A stretch of DNA of 64,000 nucleotides, taken from positions 1 through 64,000 of the forward strand of contig JAURVB010014462.1 of assembly GCA_033002965.1 (NCBI GenBank), in the 5' to 3' direction. Origin of the DNA: Piper betle (lineage: Eukaryota; Streptophyta; Magnoliopsida; Piperales; Piperaceae). The notes beneath the pieces were generated by a model. That model had not been told where the DNA came from. It saw only the letters and a list, made by a program, of their open reading frames with translations, and did not search any database. How positions within the stretch are numbered: the stretch's first letter is position 1; every line of letters begins with the position of its first letter. This document shows positions 12,376 to 24,550 of the stretch, one piece after another. The position numbers and the translations under genes were made by a program.

Positions 12376-12840
12376 TGTAACAACTCGGAGCAAAGTGCAA
12401 CATAATGAGCCTAAGTAATTTCTTTAAAAGTGGTTAACCAAGTTAAAGATCTATAGTTCATTCTTACTTATAAACAAGATTTTAGCCTAGTAGGTATTAG
12501 ATGTATGACTAATTTAAAGGATCTCACAATCCACCCACCTTAGGAAATTTTGTCCCCAAAATTTCTACATTTTGCCCATTGCTAGCCCTAGCCCACGACC
12601 TTCTTTTGGCCCGTGACTGGTAGGCTAGCCAACATCCCTAGTCTAGCCCACCATCTAACAAGGAACCAGGTTGTTCTGATACTATTTGTAATGACCACAG
12701 CCTAAAGTGCAACATGATGGCCCTAAGTCATTTCTTTAAAAGTGGTTAACCAAGTTAAAGAACTATAATCTATTCCTATTTATAAACAGGATTTTAGCCC
12801 AGTAGGTATTAGATGCAAGACTAAGTTGAAGGATCTCACA
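12376..12840 (-). mobile_element. TRIM (terminal-repeat retrotransposon in miniature)
   Basis: Two direct repeats of about 153 bases, 12376-12528 and 12687-12840, both begin TGTAA and end GGATCTCACA on the plus strand. The internal part is only 158 bases. In minus orientation a TAGTATCAGAAC segment next to the repeat resembles the initiator tRNA-Met primer site (TGGTATCAGAGC), and a purine-rich AAGGTGGGTGGA precedes the other repeat. The flanks are ATGGG (12371-12375) and ACGGG (12841-12845), a 4/5 target duplication. The element has no coding capacity. The repeats differ at several positions, so the insertion is not very recent. Confidence 0.75.
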
Positions 12841-13004
12841 ACGGGGGACAGGGCGGCGGCAGCAGATGGCGGGAAGTGGGGAGATGGGGCCTCTAGCGGC
12901 AGGGGACAGTGTGCTGTGACAGTGACGATCAACTGAGGTGATGGGCGGTGCGTCAGGGAGAGAGAAGGGGGGAAGAACCTGCTATTTCTTCCCCAACGGT
13001 GGTA

Positions 13005-13165
13005 TTCTCGTAATTAAAAGTTTACTCGACTTTGACTCGAGTCAAAAATAATAACTAACTCCAAATAATTCAAAAAAATCCAACAAAATATGAAAAATAT
13101 CATAAAATATAATACACATCTTAATATAAAAATGACATCAGAATGACATGTTTTGTAGCTAATAA
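13005..13165 (+). repeat. Copy of the ACTCGAGTC AT-rich module
   Basis: Contains TTTGACTCGAGTCAAAAATA followed by an A-rich stretch and TGACATGTTTTGTAGCTAA, the same order as at 9505, 32457, 55465 and 56620 (plus) and 11600, 26370, 41000 and 63010 (minus). It follows the G-rich core of the hAT-like element. Confidence 0.6.
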
Positions 13166-13617
13166 CTTATTAATTTTGACTAAGTTCAAATTTTTACATA
13201 AGACTAGTTTAGACTGATTCAACTGAATCGATTTCTGGCCGATTTAGACCGATTCGATCTAATTCAGTGACTCCCTTGAAAACCGATTCCGATTCAAATT
13301 TTTGCAGCAATAGTTTTGCCGTGCCACCCCATCGCATCGACCTAGCCGCCGGCCACCTGTTGCCAGCCAGCAATGCCGCTGGCCAATGCCGTTGCGACCT
13401 CGCCACCACCTCCCTTCCTTCCCTCTCTCACTACTGTTTTCCTTATCAACTACCATTGCCGCCCACCTTACATGCGACGCTGCCGGCCACCAACCCCGGT
13501 GACCATCCCTAACCTCTTTCCCTCCCTTCCCGACTCTTCTCCCAGGTGACCCAAAGTGGTGCGGCAAAATAGGGGGGGGCATAGCCAAGATGGTTGCAGC
13601 GTAGTCTTCCTGCCCAC

Positions 13618-13637
13618 TATATATATATATATATATA
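13618..13637. repeat. TA dinucleotide microsatellite
   Basis: About ten uninterrupted TA units just after the GC-rich segment. Confidence 0.9.
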
Positions 13638-13739
13638 ACTAAGTTGGGATAAATAATTAGGAAACACATGATCGTAGAAGATAACGAGCATGATGATACT
13701 ACACATAGGAAATATTTATATATCATTAGATTTTATAAA

Positions 13740-16213
13740 AATAATTAGAAAATGATATACTATTTATTCGTCTTATTTGTTCATTGTAGGTTCACTAATT
13801 AAGTAGTTTACCACTAAGCAGTTTACAAAGATATTGTATTGCAATTAAGTTCTGCAATTAAAATTATATTTTAATTTTGTAATGGAAAATAATATCTAAA
13901 ATTAGTGTGCCAAATAACTACATTTAAATTTTGACAACTATAGTTTAAAGTATTATTCAGTTCTTTTATAAAAAACAATATCTAAAATTAGTGCGCCGTT
14001 GACAACACTCTTCTTTTCCTTTTAAAAAAAGTTAAAAATTTCTTTTTGAATTGACAGGTTGATCAAAAGCATGACACAGGAAATGTCAATCCAATGGCAC
14101 CAACCCCAGCAAACATGATACAGGAAATGTAAAATCAATGTTGCCAACCCCAGACAAAATGAGATCATTTACAGGAGCTACTTGCAAGCTCATGTTGATA
14201 ATGACAAAAATGAAACATATAAACGTGCATCATAGGAGTTTCTATATAACGACCCAGAAATCCTTTTAAAAAAATTCATATTGTTAATTACCAGAGCCGT
14301 CCAAAATGTTACATACGAAGGCAGCCATATCCTGTATATATAAAAGACCCAGCCAACGAAATCATCCCTAATGTCTAGATAACAATTAAGATCAAAACAG
14401 CGCATATGAATCGATTGCTCAATGTTTTGAGTCGTTTTGCTCTAAAGGAAGGCGACCCAAAATTATGAAGAAGGCAACAAGATATCAACAAGTCTAAAAT
14501 TTGGAGGCCAAACGCCCAAACCTTGTGCCAAATTCATGGCCCAGCTAGCTTTTGTCTTCCACTAATTAGTTACTAATCTTTTTATTATGGCACACCCAAA
14601 GTCATGCAATGGTTGTGACAAATGTTAATTTGTCAAACCCCTGATCAAGATTTACACTTCTATTGTGAGTTTTATCAATTTTTTGTCCAGTTTGGAAATA
14701 CATTGAACAACAAAAAACTCAAGTGCCGGGCGTGAATTAGTTTGATCTTTGAACAACATATATGATTATGGAGGATATCGATCCGTCGACTCTAACCTAA
14801 CCTGAATTAGTTAGTTCGATTTTTTAAACAAGTAGAAGGTACAGTAAAATAAACACTTTACTTATAGCATGTATGTGATATAAAAAATTAAAATTAATTG
14901 TATTTTACATGTGAAATCATATATATTATTCTCCACACAAATATAGCTACAAGCTGGGGCAAAAAAATCATACATGGATTTAAAAATTATAAATAAATAA
15001 ATGTAAATAATGTCAAGATATAAAGTTTGACTAGCAGAACCGATTGCATCAACTTGTCACCCATGTATAAGGAGCCATTCATAAATTTTTACCTGAATAA
15101 CTATAATAAATTCATGCCTTCATATTATTGGATCATTTTTTTCACATTACTGAATTTCCAGCCTTAATAATTGTATGGTTTTACAATAAATTTGGATTTA
15201 CACTCGAACAAAAAACAAAAAACAAAACAAAATAAAGCCTATTATGATTTCCCAAATGCTGCAACATCCGCACAAATCTTAATTCACATGGCAAATTGCG
15301 TATTACACGTAGCAACGGAATTAGTCTTAGGGCTTAACATCAATCCAACAGAAAAACTTTCACGTTGCATGTATATGAGTTAACACTGTAACAATTCTCT
15401 AATCATGCATGGAAGCTTAGCCCCAACGTCACAAGCTGCTTGTCTTGTCTCTACTGGAGTGCATGCTCGTCACACATGAATTTGGAATATTAGCACACGA
15501 AAATTACATCGTATATATAATAATAATAACTACCTTTTTGACACCAACAAGATGGTTTTGTAAGAATTTGCCAGCTTCCAAGATTCAACTAAAAATAAAG
15601 CTTGAATCATTATCATCTTTTATAATTGAGGCCCACCCATGTCCACGGCTGTTAACGAGATTCAAGTGGAGAAGTAGTACTCTTTCATGTCCGCAAGCTA
15701 GCTATGAATTGACACCCAAATCAATTATGGAAGAAACAAGTTGTCTGAGCCCCTCTATATATTTTAATCCTATGGTTAGGCAATGGCGGGAGGAAAATGA
15801 TAGAGAGACCGTTTAATTAAATTAGTTATAAGGTGGTTCTCATACACAGATACAACGTAGGCCTATCTTGTCACAGGAGACAATTGGAGATGCATGCTAG
15901 TTATTGTAACGTAAATTCATCATGTCCATGTATATAGAATTCTTGATCATCATCTATCGTATATACCCTTCCCCATTTGCATCGGTATCAAACCAATCAA
16001 AGAAGATACATCAACCAGCCTATATACACCGCACTAGCACTTTTTAAAAGGGTTGGGGATATTTTCGATTTTTTATTTTTATTCTTACATTGTTACTGTG
16101 ACCCCCTTTGGGTCTAAATTTTTCGACAGTTACCATCTTCAAAATGTTTCACTATTATTTCATTTCAATGTCACTGTAGCGTACCTAAAAGTTTTTTCAA
16201 CCAGAGATTTGGA
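13740..16213. other. Intergenic spacer
   Basis: AT-rich with no supported exon, RNA gene or bounded transposon. The ORFs near 15171 and 15445 have no recognisable protein content. It forms the 3' flank of the aspartyl protease pseudogene. Confidence 0.5.
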
Positions 16214-18195
16214 CTACCCACACCCACCTGGGGCGAACCCAATTCTTGAACGGGCGACGTCGTACGCCACCGTGAAGGTCTGCTGCTGCCGATTGCCGAC
16301 GATGCCGATGCGCCCCGCCGGCGCGAAGGCCAAGCAGGTGGTGTCGCCGGGGATGTCGATCATCACATTACGCGCAGCCAGGTTGAGCCTGGCCTGCCCT
16401 TCAAACACGATCGCCACCGGCGGCACCGCCATCTCTTCCGCCTTCTTGAAGCAGGTGTCCAGTATGGAGTAGGCCGGCGCCCTCTGGTACCGGCTCATGG
16501 CCGCCGCCACGGCGCTCGGACAGAGCCGCGTACGCCGCCGGCGGCAGCCTGGTGATGACCGTGCCGGAGTCGATGATCGTCGGCGCGCCGTAGGCCGCCG
16601 CCGGCACAGCCAGCGGCCGGCCGGCGACAGTAATGGCGGCGATTCGGATGAAGTAGAGCGATTTCTCGCTGGTGTGGGTGTACATGGGGGTGAATGAGAA
16701 TCGAGAAGTGTCGACGGAGCCGACGGAGAGCGACCCGGTCGAGCTCTCCGACGGCAGGCAGTAGGAGAAGGCGTAGCCGTACTTGGGTGCGCTCTGGTAG
16801 AGGAGGAGAGCTTGTTCCGAGCCAGGCCGATGAGGCCGGCTGACTGCCCGAACAGCCCCTCGTTGTCTGTGGCCGCAGCCGTAGACAAAGTCCGGGAGTG
16901 TCTGGGAAGATGGTAATGTCAAGGTGTCCTTACTAAGGTAGCCAATCGAGAAGGAGGCGTCGCCGTAGCTTGCTTCGTATACGCAAGTATTCGACATGGA
17001 ACACGCCGGCGGGTTGAGAGTGGCAGCTTCTAAAGCTGTGCACTCTGCAGCGCTACACTGCAGAGATCTGTACGTATCAGAAGCCGCCGGATCAAATGTT
17101 GCCCCAACCTGATTGACGATACACGAAGAATTATCATTACGCAATTGCTTTCTTATTATATATGTATAATTTGTATTTATAATTATGAACATTTAGTTCA
17201 AATATTTTTGTTATCGTTGCCGTATTTTTTCGTGTGGAGACACTTGTATGGAGTGAACCTACCAAATTAAATAAGAGATTAAATTTAATTTAATCTAAAA
17301 TTTAAATTTATTTTTAATATTTATTTTATCAATTAATTTAAAATAATAATGTAAAAATATATAAATATTTTTTTTCTATTACGAGAAAAAAGAGATAGAT
17401 TAACAACTTACCGTATTTTTAAAGAAATTGATACTAAGTTGTAAAAATCAATTTTTTTTCGTAATAATTAAGTCTTTACTTGGAAGCTCGATAACTCTTG
17501 TCCGTGATTCATTACATTTCAATAAGCTTTTATCATATTTATATTTTATCGGATATTTAATTTTTATATTTATAAAATCAAAATTTTTCAGACGAGGGAA
17601 GCACCTGGGAGTGACAATAGACCTTGCATGGCCGGCACTGGACCCAATTCAAGGAGCTGCCGGTGTCGACCACCATGACCAGGGACTTGGGAGGGGTGCC
17701 GAGGCCGAGGCGGATGAAGTAGTTGCCGATGCCGATCGACTGGCCGGGTTGCAGGGGCAAGCCTACCGACTCCGGGAGGACGTTGGCCCCGGCGTCATGC
17801 CGTTGGCGGCGGCCGGGGGTGTCCGATTTTGCTAACCGGTGCTCCAAGGATTTGACGCGAGCTTGATCCTGCTCAAGCACGGTGGAAGCCTGCGGCCGGG
17901 GCGAGGATTGGAAGGGCGAGCAGCGGCCATGGACGTGGTGGAGAGTGAAGTGTACGCCCGAGCCATTGATTAGCCTTTGGCTTGCTGCAATAAGTAAGAG
18001 CGAATGTTTTATGAACAAAACAGAGTGAATGAAAACAGAGTAAAAAGGGTAGTAACTATGAACAAACAGATACCCAATTAATACTCAACCTTGAAGAAGC
18101 TCATCTTCACAGGATTGGCTGCTCTCTATCTTGTCGAAAAGATGAGATGTTGCATAGATGAGATATGCAAGAGAGAGGAGGAGGAAGAGCCTCAT
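16214..18195 (-). pseudogene. Nepenthesin-like (A1 family) aspartyl protease, frameshifted
   Basis: Exons on the minus strand: 18195-18090 (signal peptide MRLFLLLSLAYLIYATS), 17984-17605 and 17108-16214, with GT-AG junctions. The domains are in order: propeptide with FTLHHVHGRCSPF, first catalytic motif VVDTGSSLNWVQC, the plant-specific Cys-rich insert (SLQCSAAECTALE), second catalytic motif IIDSGTVITRLPP, and a C-terminus IGIVGNRQQQTFTVAYDV, as in CND41/AED3-type secreted or plastid proteases. Three frame changes break it. An extra base near 16870 is offset by a missing base near 16805 (FVYGCG, then out of frame, then LLYQSAPKYG). An extra base near 16515 puts the last third out of frame, so translation would end near 16401. 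The spliced length is 1381 nt, one more than a multiple of three. Both active-site Asp codons survive. It is either a recent pseudogene or carries sequencing errors. Confidence 0.85.
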
Positions 18196-18249
18196 GTTGT
18201 AGGGACTGGGATTATGAATTATAGCTATGCATGCCTACATCTCTTTCTC

Positions 18250-18255
18250 TTTATA
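18250..18255 (-). promoter_or_regulatory. TATA box of the aspartyl protease gene
   Basis: TATAAA on the minus strand (within CAATATAAAGAGA), 55 bases upstream of the ATG at 18195. The spacing suits a short leader. The ORFs on the opposite strand here are not genes. Confidence 0.5.
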
Positions 18256-18420
18256 TTGAGCAAGCAAAGGCTATGGCGTTGGTGTAACTCTTGTTGTCAA
18301 TTTAGCAAATGTAATGTGGTATTTCAGGAAGGGTGTGAAAATTATAACCCATTTCCTATTTGTTGTGTGTGAATACTAATTGGCTGCGTTTCCTTGAATA
18401 CTTGCAAGAGGTGGTATAAC

Positions 18421-20284
18421 TATCAACTGTGTATGGAGAGTGTGTGTTCATTATGAAGACAGCTCATGGCAAGGCATTACCCAAGTTTGTTGGGGAGTGT
18501 CAATCACTAATAATGCACTTGTTATTTTGATTAAAGGTTGGCTACCTCTCCCGTGCAACACAAGCAAAATGAATAGGCACACTAATAGAATACTGTTATT
18601 GATCATAATCTCATATAACTAGATTGGTATGCAGTTTAAACTAGAGAAGGCAGAAAGAAAAGGACCTCCATGTGACTTGAACTCTTGAATCCAATTCAGA
18701 TTTGTGATCATGCTCATCTGTCAATGTGAAATTTCACCTTGAATTATAACTTGTGAAGAAAAAACTTATTTAAAAAAAAACCAAGCAAAACTCCATTCAA
18801 CTAGAACAGCAAAATGTGGACTCCATTAAAGAAGTCAATGTCGGCAGCCAACAAGTCAAATTAAACGAAGAAAAATATTCGCATTTGATGACTTGTTAAA
18901 CTAACTTGTGTGCGATATTAATAAAAATTTGACATTTCTTAATTCATCCTTTTTCGTACATGACATATACTTTTAATCTTCTCCCTTACTCATATCGGAT
19001 ACAATAACCTCTCGTTTCAAACTCAAATTCGAATCCAAAATATGTTTGTGTATTATCTATACCTAAATACTTCAAACCCAAACTCAAATTTGAACATAAA
19101 CACTTTTGATCCAACTCCCGATTGGTTTCGGGTTAAATGTTCAAGTATGGGAGGTCCAACTTCATCTCAACCGAACCGTACAAAAAAAAGATTTTAGAAT
19201 TATTATTATGTTTTTTTCATGAAGAAAACCAAATGTGACAATTATAAAATATTATTCCAAATGGAGATACATATGCTCTTAAATTTATTTTTATGTAAAT
19301 TACTTCGAAGAATATAAATAAATATGTATAATTAATTTAAATGGCTCAAGTTGAACTCGAACTCAAATCAGCTTGAATACTAAGAAAATTTAAAATTAAA
19401 TATGAATTTAGTACTATAGTCGAGCTTGATAAAAGTAAAACTCAATTCGATAAACAACTAATCGTATTACTAGTGTGTACTTAGCATGACGAACGCTGAG
19501 TCATCGAGTGTTTCACGTTATTGATAGCCAAGTCAGTATTATGTTATATAAGATGGGAGAGATAAGGAACGCGCTTCCCACTTTTATTTAAACCGTAGAC
19601 ATGGCATCTCTTTTAAAATTTGCTAACGATATATTCCTTATCATACTCCCATGAGTTGATGCAATAGCTATCTACTCTGATTCAGATTCATTTATATATG
19701 TATCATGCATGGAACATATGATTAGACACTATTAACAAGGTATTTTCCTTTAAGTAAGAAGATTACTCCACCTTGGACAGAAGACAATGGAAAATTTCTA
19801 CAGATAATTTTCACTACCATCTAAAGTTATTTACAGTTTGAGTAAACTAAAATTTAATCTATCTTTAAGTTAATAAAGCTCGATTTGAATTTTGACAGGA
19901 ACTTAAGTACTAAAACAAGCTTGGACCTGTACTGATTCTACTCCAACTTCACTATTATCTCTTTTTTTCTTCCTCTAAAAGAACCTTTCACGGATGTCAC
20001 CGAGGGTGTTGGGAATATAAATCATAAAATATGATCCATGTAATTATAGATGACAAAATTTTTATTATAAGATTACCCTCGTGAAGCTAACCATCCTCAT
20101 TTATCCAATACACAACATTAGCGGAGTATCTCTTAATTATAAGAAATTAGATTTATGATATTTAATGTTCTTCATAAAATATAACTAAAATAAAAAGTTA
20201 TAATTCTAAATAAAAATATATAATTTTATTAATTATCATCTTCCTCTTTTCTACCTTCTCTTGAGGTTGAAACATTATATTACG

Positions 20285-20328
<44 letters not shown>

Positions 20329-21326
20329 TATATCTAATAAAAGCTCAAACTATGAAAGTCTATAATTTTATGCATGACCTTCATCCAAAATTTTTGGTTT
20401 ACCTCTTCCACACTTGCATTATAAAATTGTAAATCAAATCACTTGCATACTTATAAAGAGTTTTTGTTGCACACGGTGAACCAAATCCGATTTTGTTTAC
20501 GTAGATAGTCTTGTAGTAACTAGTATGTTTGAAAGCTAATTAAATTATTGCATGATGAATAAGCATTAATTGTTGATTAGACTAAGAACAAATTATTTTC
20601 GTTAACGCTGAAATAGATGCAACGTGTCTCCAAGGCAATGAATGAAGGCTTAATGACCAGGAGACAAAGCAAGGTAGGGCTAGTGATGCTGATGAGACGG
20701 TGGAGCAGCTGTCTGTTTAATCACCTTCAACGTATAGTTCCGCATTGGCCTGGGAATAATTAATCACATCTCTATTATATATGGACGTAACAAGTCTCAA
20801 AATAATTCTAAATAATATCAAAATAGAATCCACACGCGCTAGAAATAAAATTTTGAGCTTTACATTTGACAATTGTAGTGATCATACATGAAAAAAATAA
20901 TTTACATCCCAATTTTTGTTAGAGAGGACAAGAGGTTAGTGCAGACTAAAAGTTGGGAGAATATGAAGGCTACGTCTCATCTAGTTAATATTAGTTATAT
21001 ATTTAATTTGAATGTCTTTTAGCACGTTTTACAAAATAATATTTATATATAATTTTATATTTTTTTAATATTATTATCACTTACTTTTATATTTTCAAAA
21101 GATACACAAACTTAAAAATATTTTAAAATTAATTTTTAAGAAATATTCAATTGTGTGCCTTAGTATTTATTTACCTGCTGTATTATTTGTATTGCCAAGT
21201 TTATGATTTATTGAGCAACATTGAAACCCATCTCAACATTCTTGTGCTGCTTTAGGTTGAATATTTTTTTTGCAAGCTTTTGATTGATGACTTTTTATTT
21301 TCCTCCAACAATTTATGGTAACAACC
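18421..21326. other. AT-rich intergenic spacer
   Basis: No exon, RNA gene or bounded transposon is supported. It includes the microsatellite at 20285-20332. Confidence 0.5.
20285..20332. repeat. Compound microsatellite (ATT)n(TA)n
   Basis: About nine ATT units followed directly by about eleven TA units. Confidence 0.9.
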
Positions 21327-21885
21327 TGTTAATATATATAATTATATTAATGATATGTAGTCCATTGTCACGCTCGAAATACTAAAGAAATCTCTGAATA
21401 TTAACAGAGGTAGCTGTTAGTTATTCCATAGAGATTGAAGGGTCTCAAAACTTCTCTATAAATTAAGCTTCATTTACTAAAAGGGTAAGACAAGTAGAAG
21501 GTAAGACAATTAGAAAAAAGACAAGAAAAAGGGGAGAGAGATAGTGAAATCCTGTAACTTGATAGCATAGGGTGTGTGAGTAATCTTCTTGTACATCTCT
21601 TTATATATTTGATGACTATAATCTTTTGTTGAAGCAGTGAATTGTTCGTTGTTGCCCGTGGTTTTTAACTTTCGATTAAAAGAGGGTTTTTCACGTTAAA
21701 TCCCTGCCCTTTTGTGGTTTTATTTTATCTTATTTCTTAGGTCTTAATAGGAATCTCTGCCTTATTTGTAGTTTTGTTTTATCTTATTTCTTAAGAGTTT
21801 TGTTTTATCTTATTTCTTAGGTCTTATTTTCCGATTATTTTAATTTGTTACGGTTGATCTCCAATTTTGGCGATTTTTCTCAACA
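21327..21885. mobile_element. Solo LTR, probably copia
   Basis: Begins TGTTAATAT and ends TTTCTCAACA, with TGTT/AACA ends, and is flanked on both sides by CAACC (21322-21326 and 21886-21890), a perfect 5-bp target duplication. The last third contains TTGTTGCCCGTGGTTTTTAA and AAGAGGGTTTTTCACG, typical of the R-U5 part of plant copia LTRs. A TTTATAT site and the sequence that follows could supply promoter and polyadenylation signals in plus orientation. There is no internal region or second LTR, so it is a solo LTR left by recombination. Confidence 0.8.
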
Positions 21886-22227
21886 CAACCACCATCATCT
21901 TATGAAGCCCATCCTCATTTCAAAGCATTTACAACGAAGATGACGTGTTGAATTTGGAGTCTTCCTCTAATTATTCTTAGGAAAGTTTTGTCAGGATGTG
22001 TGTATGAAGGTAAAAACTTGCACTTTCGTTTTTGCATTGATTTGTGTCAGCAATTTATTTGTGAAAGTAATCAATCATTAATACGTTATATTTTGACTTA
22101 ATTTATTTTTTAATTTCCTGGTCTGAATTTGTGCTACGTGTTTTGCGTTCGTCTGATGCTTCAATTCTTTGCAATAATATATTTCTGGCCAGTGCTTCAC
22201 CTTAACTTTGATCGTGGTAACTTCCAG

Positions 22228-22439
22228 GTGAATGGTTGCTCTGTTTCATCTATACGCACGCGTGGAATCCGATACCGAGGAAGTGACCGTGGCCTTCTTA
22301 CTCGCTATCCTGATGCAGAGCTGGCTGTTGCAGAGGAACTAATGGTGGCCAAAGGAGTTAAGCAGTTACCTGTTGTAAAAAAGATAGAGCAGAAAGTCGT
22401 TGCTCTGCTGTACTATGATTCGATTTGGCATTGCCCCAG
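22228..22439 (+). pseudogene. Isolated exon resembling a CLC-e type chloride channel CBS region
   Basis: An acceptor-like site (AACTTCCAG) precedes an open exon that reads SSIRTRGIRYRGSDRGLLTR and continues with YPDAELAVAEELMVAKGVKQ, LPVV and an ALLYYDSIWHC end; a GT donor follows at 22440. This resembles the C-terminal CBS region of plant CLC-e chloride channels (thylakoid anion channels), where the loop after LPVVK is normally longer. No channel domain occurs upstream; instead there is a solo LTR about 340 bases away. Candidate decayed exons lie at 21891-21993 and 22800-22975, but I cannot assign them. It is best read as a partial relic. The family call is from memory of the motif order. 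Confidence 0.45.
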
Positions 22440-23010
22440 GTTTTTTGCTTATTCTTTATTGCACCTCTCACAAGGTTGTCATCTTCTCACCATGCTGGGT
22501 TAAACGACCTGCCTATTATGAAGCTAATTAAAGAAATGATAACTGATCTGTCTAGCGAACTTGTTTTATGGAATTTGAAGGGCTTCGTTGTTGTTGTATG
22601 CTCACAACTTTTGCGCGCTGCTATATGCCTATATGGATGGAATTTTTGGCTGTTGCAATTCTTTTTCATCCTAGATCAAGTATGGAAGATATGTTAGTAT
22701 CTCAATCAGTTCAGCCCATTGGGTTATATTTTCACGTCATGCTATAAAAAAATCAAAGTATGCATTTTTAAATTTTAACCATGTATTTACAAATTTACAT
22801 ACGAATGACATAAGCTCTTTCTTCATTTGTGACGAGAGGGAACTGTATAGGCGGAAGTCCATCTTGCAGTCAGATTCAGAACTTCTGCTCAATAACGTTT
22901 CGGAGAAACTCGGTGTGATTGTTGGACAGACTTGGGAGCTACTAGTCCATACAATTTTCTGCCATTTTTCCTTATAACTATCATTTAGTGGACAAAATTT
23001 CATGTAGTTT

Positions 23011-24550
23011 TAAATGGGAGGAGTTGTAGGTCAGTTATACCGGCCATTCCTGCATCTTGATGGAGGTTGAACCTTGGTGTTTTGCTCCGATCAGCTCGAC
23101 TGCATTGTGCAAGAAAGGACTGTGCCGAGGATTTGATAGCTGCTATATAAATATTTAATTGCAACATGCTATAGTGGCTAAAATTGAAACATTCAATTGT
23201 CTTTGGCTATTCCAAATGTCATAAGAATGTAAAAGAATTGCTCATACATTTAAATGATTTTTTTTTGTCCTTCAAATGGCGTAGTTTCAATAAAGCCTTA
23301 TCTATCTGAGAACACACACACAAAAAGAAAAGAAAAAAATAGAACTTCTGAAAACACTTAGTGCTGATTCTGCTAACGAGCACGTATCAAACATGAAGAC
23401 AAGCGCGAAAAGTGGCACCCTAGTAGTTCGATCGAACTCAATTTGTTTGATATTCAACAATTTAACACATGTTTGTATTTGACATGACTCGAGCTTTTAA
23501 AGTATAATATTTTTTGTCTAACTTATAACCGTTTAAATTTATAAATAAATTTATCATAATAACCAAATTATCCTTGAGCAAAGAGCGGTAATCACATGTA
23601 AGGCTCAATCAAATTTAAGCAACTCACCCGCCTATTAAATATGTTTATGATAGTTTTGTTATATTAAGAATAAGTAAAATTCTTATTTTTTGTTTAAAGA
23701 TAATTGGGCCTTACAGCCAGCCCTTCATTTAATTACCTCTCAAATATTAAATATTTCAACCTAATGTAAATTTATATCAAATATTATCATGTAAAATTTT
23801 TAGAAAAATGATCAATGAACAACTAATAAATTGGGTGTAAGACTCGATGAACGACTAAATATGCAAGAATAATAATACTCATTTATGATTAAAATTTCAA
23901 AACTCCCACTAATGATATTTAATTAAGGACTGCAAAGGTCCAGTTGTTAGCCCCAATCAACGTTAACCAAATCCCCCATCCATTAAATATACTTGTGACA
24001 ATTTTACTATTTCAAGAATAATTGGGTACTCTTATCTAAACTTCTTTAGTTATTCATCAAGTATTACACCCACCAATTATTTTCTTTAATTTTTTAAAAT
24101 CAATGTTTAAGTAGTGATTCGCTGTAAGACTTTACAATAATTATGCCTATAAAGCCAAATCATTTTTAAACAAATTACTTACCCATTAAGTGTCTTGGTG
24201 ACAGTTTTATTATTTCAAGAATAAATAAATATTCTTATTTATGATTCTGTGGTTATTCATTGAGCCTTACAATCAATATTGATTTTATTTTCCTTAACGT
24301 TTATTTTAAAATATATCGAAATACAAATAAATAAAGTTCAAGGTTTAATTCTAACTCTAAGTCGGTTAAAATCCTATTAAGCTAGGCTGCAACTCGAAAC
24401 AAATGAGTCGAGCTGTGATTTGCTTCATTAGCAAGCCTGGCGTTATAATCTTCTGGGAAAGTAAAAGGGTGGTAAGTACTTGATATAATCAGATGGTTTT
24501 ACCAAGGATCAAACTGTGCCACATCCATCCACAAGCTGCGATAGTTCCAT
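23011..24550. other. Intergenic region with degenerate long-period repeats
   Basis: A segment built around CCCATTAAGT...GTGACAGTTTT...TTCAAGAATAA recurs about three times (near 23620-23700, 23980-24050 and 24175-24260). Each is followed by an ATTCTTATTT stretch and a CTTACA motif. The copies are heavily diverged. No protein content is seen. Confidence 0.4.

Larger units (their letters stand above)
11855..13310. mobile_element. Degenerate hAT-like element with GC-rich core, interrupted by a TRIM
   Basis: The left side (from about 11860) resembles the left end of the well-defined element at 34540: AATCGGC, then GTGGAATCAGCTAATTTAAA, where the other has GTGGGATCCGCTGATTTGAA. The right side (about 13210-13305) resembles its right end: GATTTAGACCGATTC, CTCCCTTGAAAACCGATTCC, then TTTGCAGCAA in place of TATGCAACCA. 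Between them is a G-rich core (12020-12370 and 12841-12990) split by the TRIM. Long open frames in the core follow from base composition and are not genes. No trustworthy target duplication was seen. Confidence 0.45.

Noticed and set aside
11898..12405. Overlapping long ORFs on both strands in a G-rich stretch
   Set aside because: Open in several frames because of base composition; low-complexity Pro/Ala or Gly/Arg proteins without domains, inside a transposon core and interrupted by a TRIM.
16053..16697. Plus-strand ORFs opposite the protease
   Set aside because: Antisense shadows of the GC-rich protease exon.
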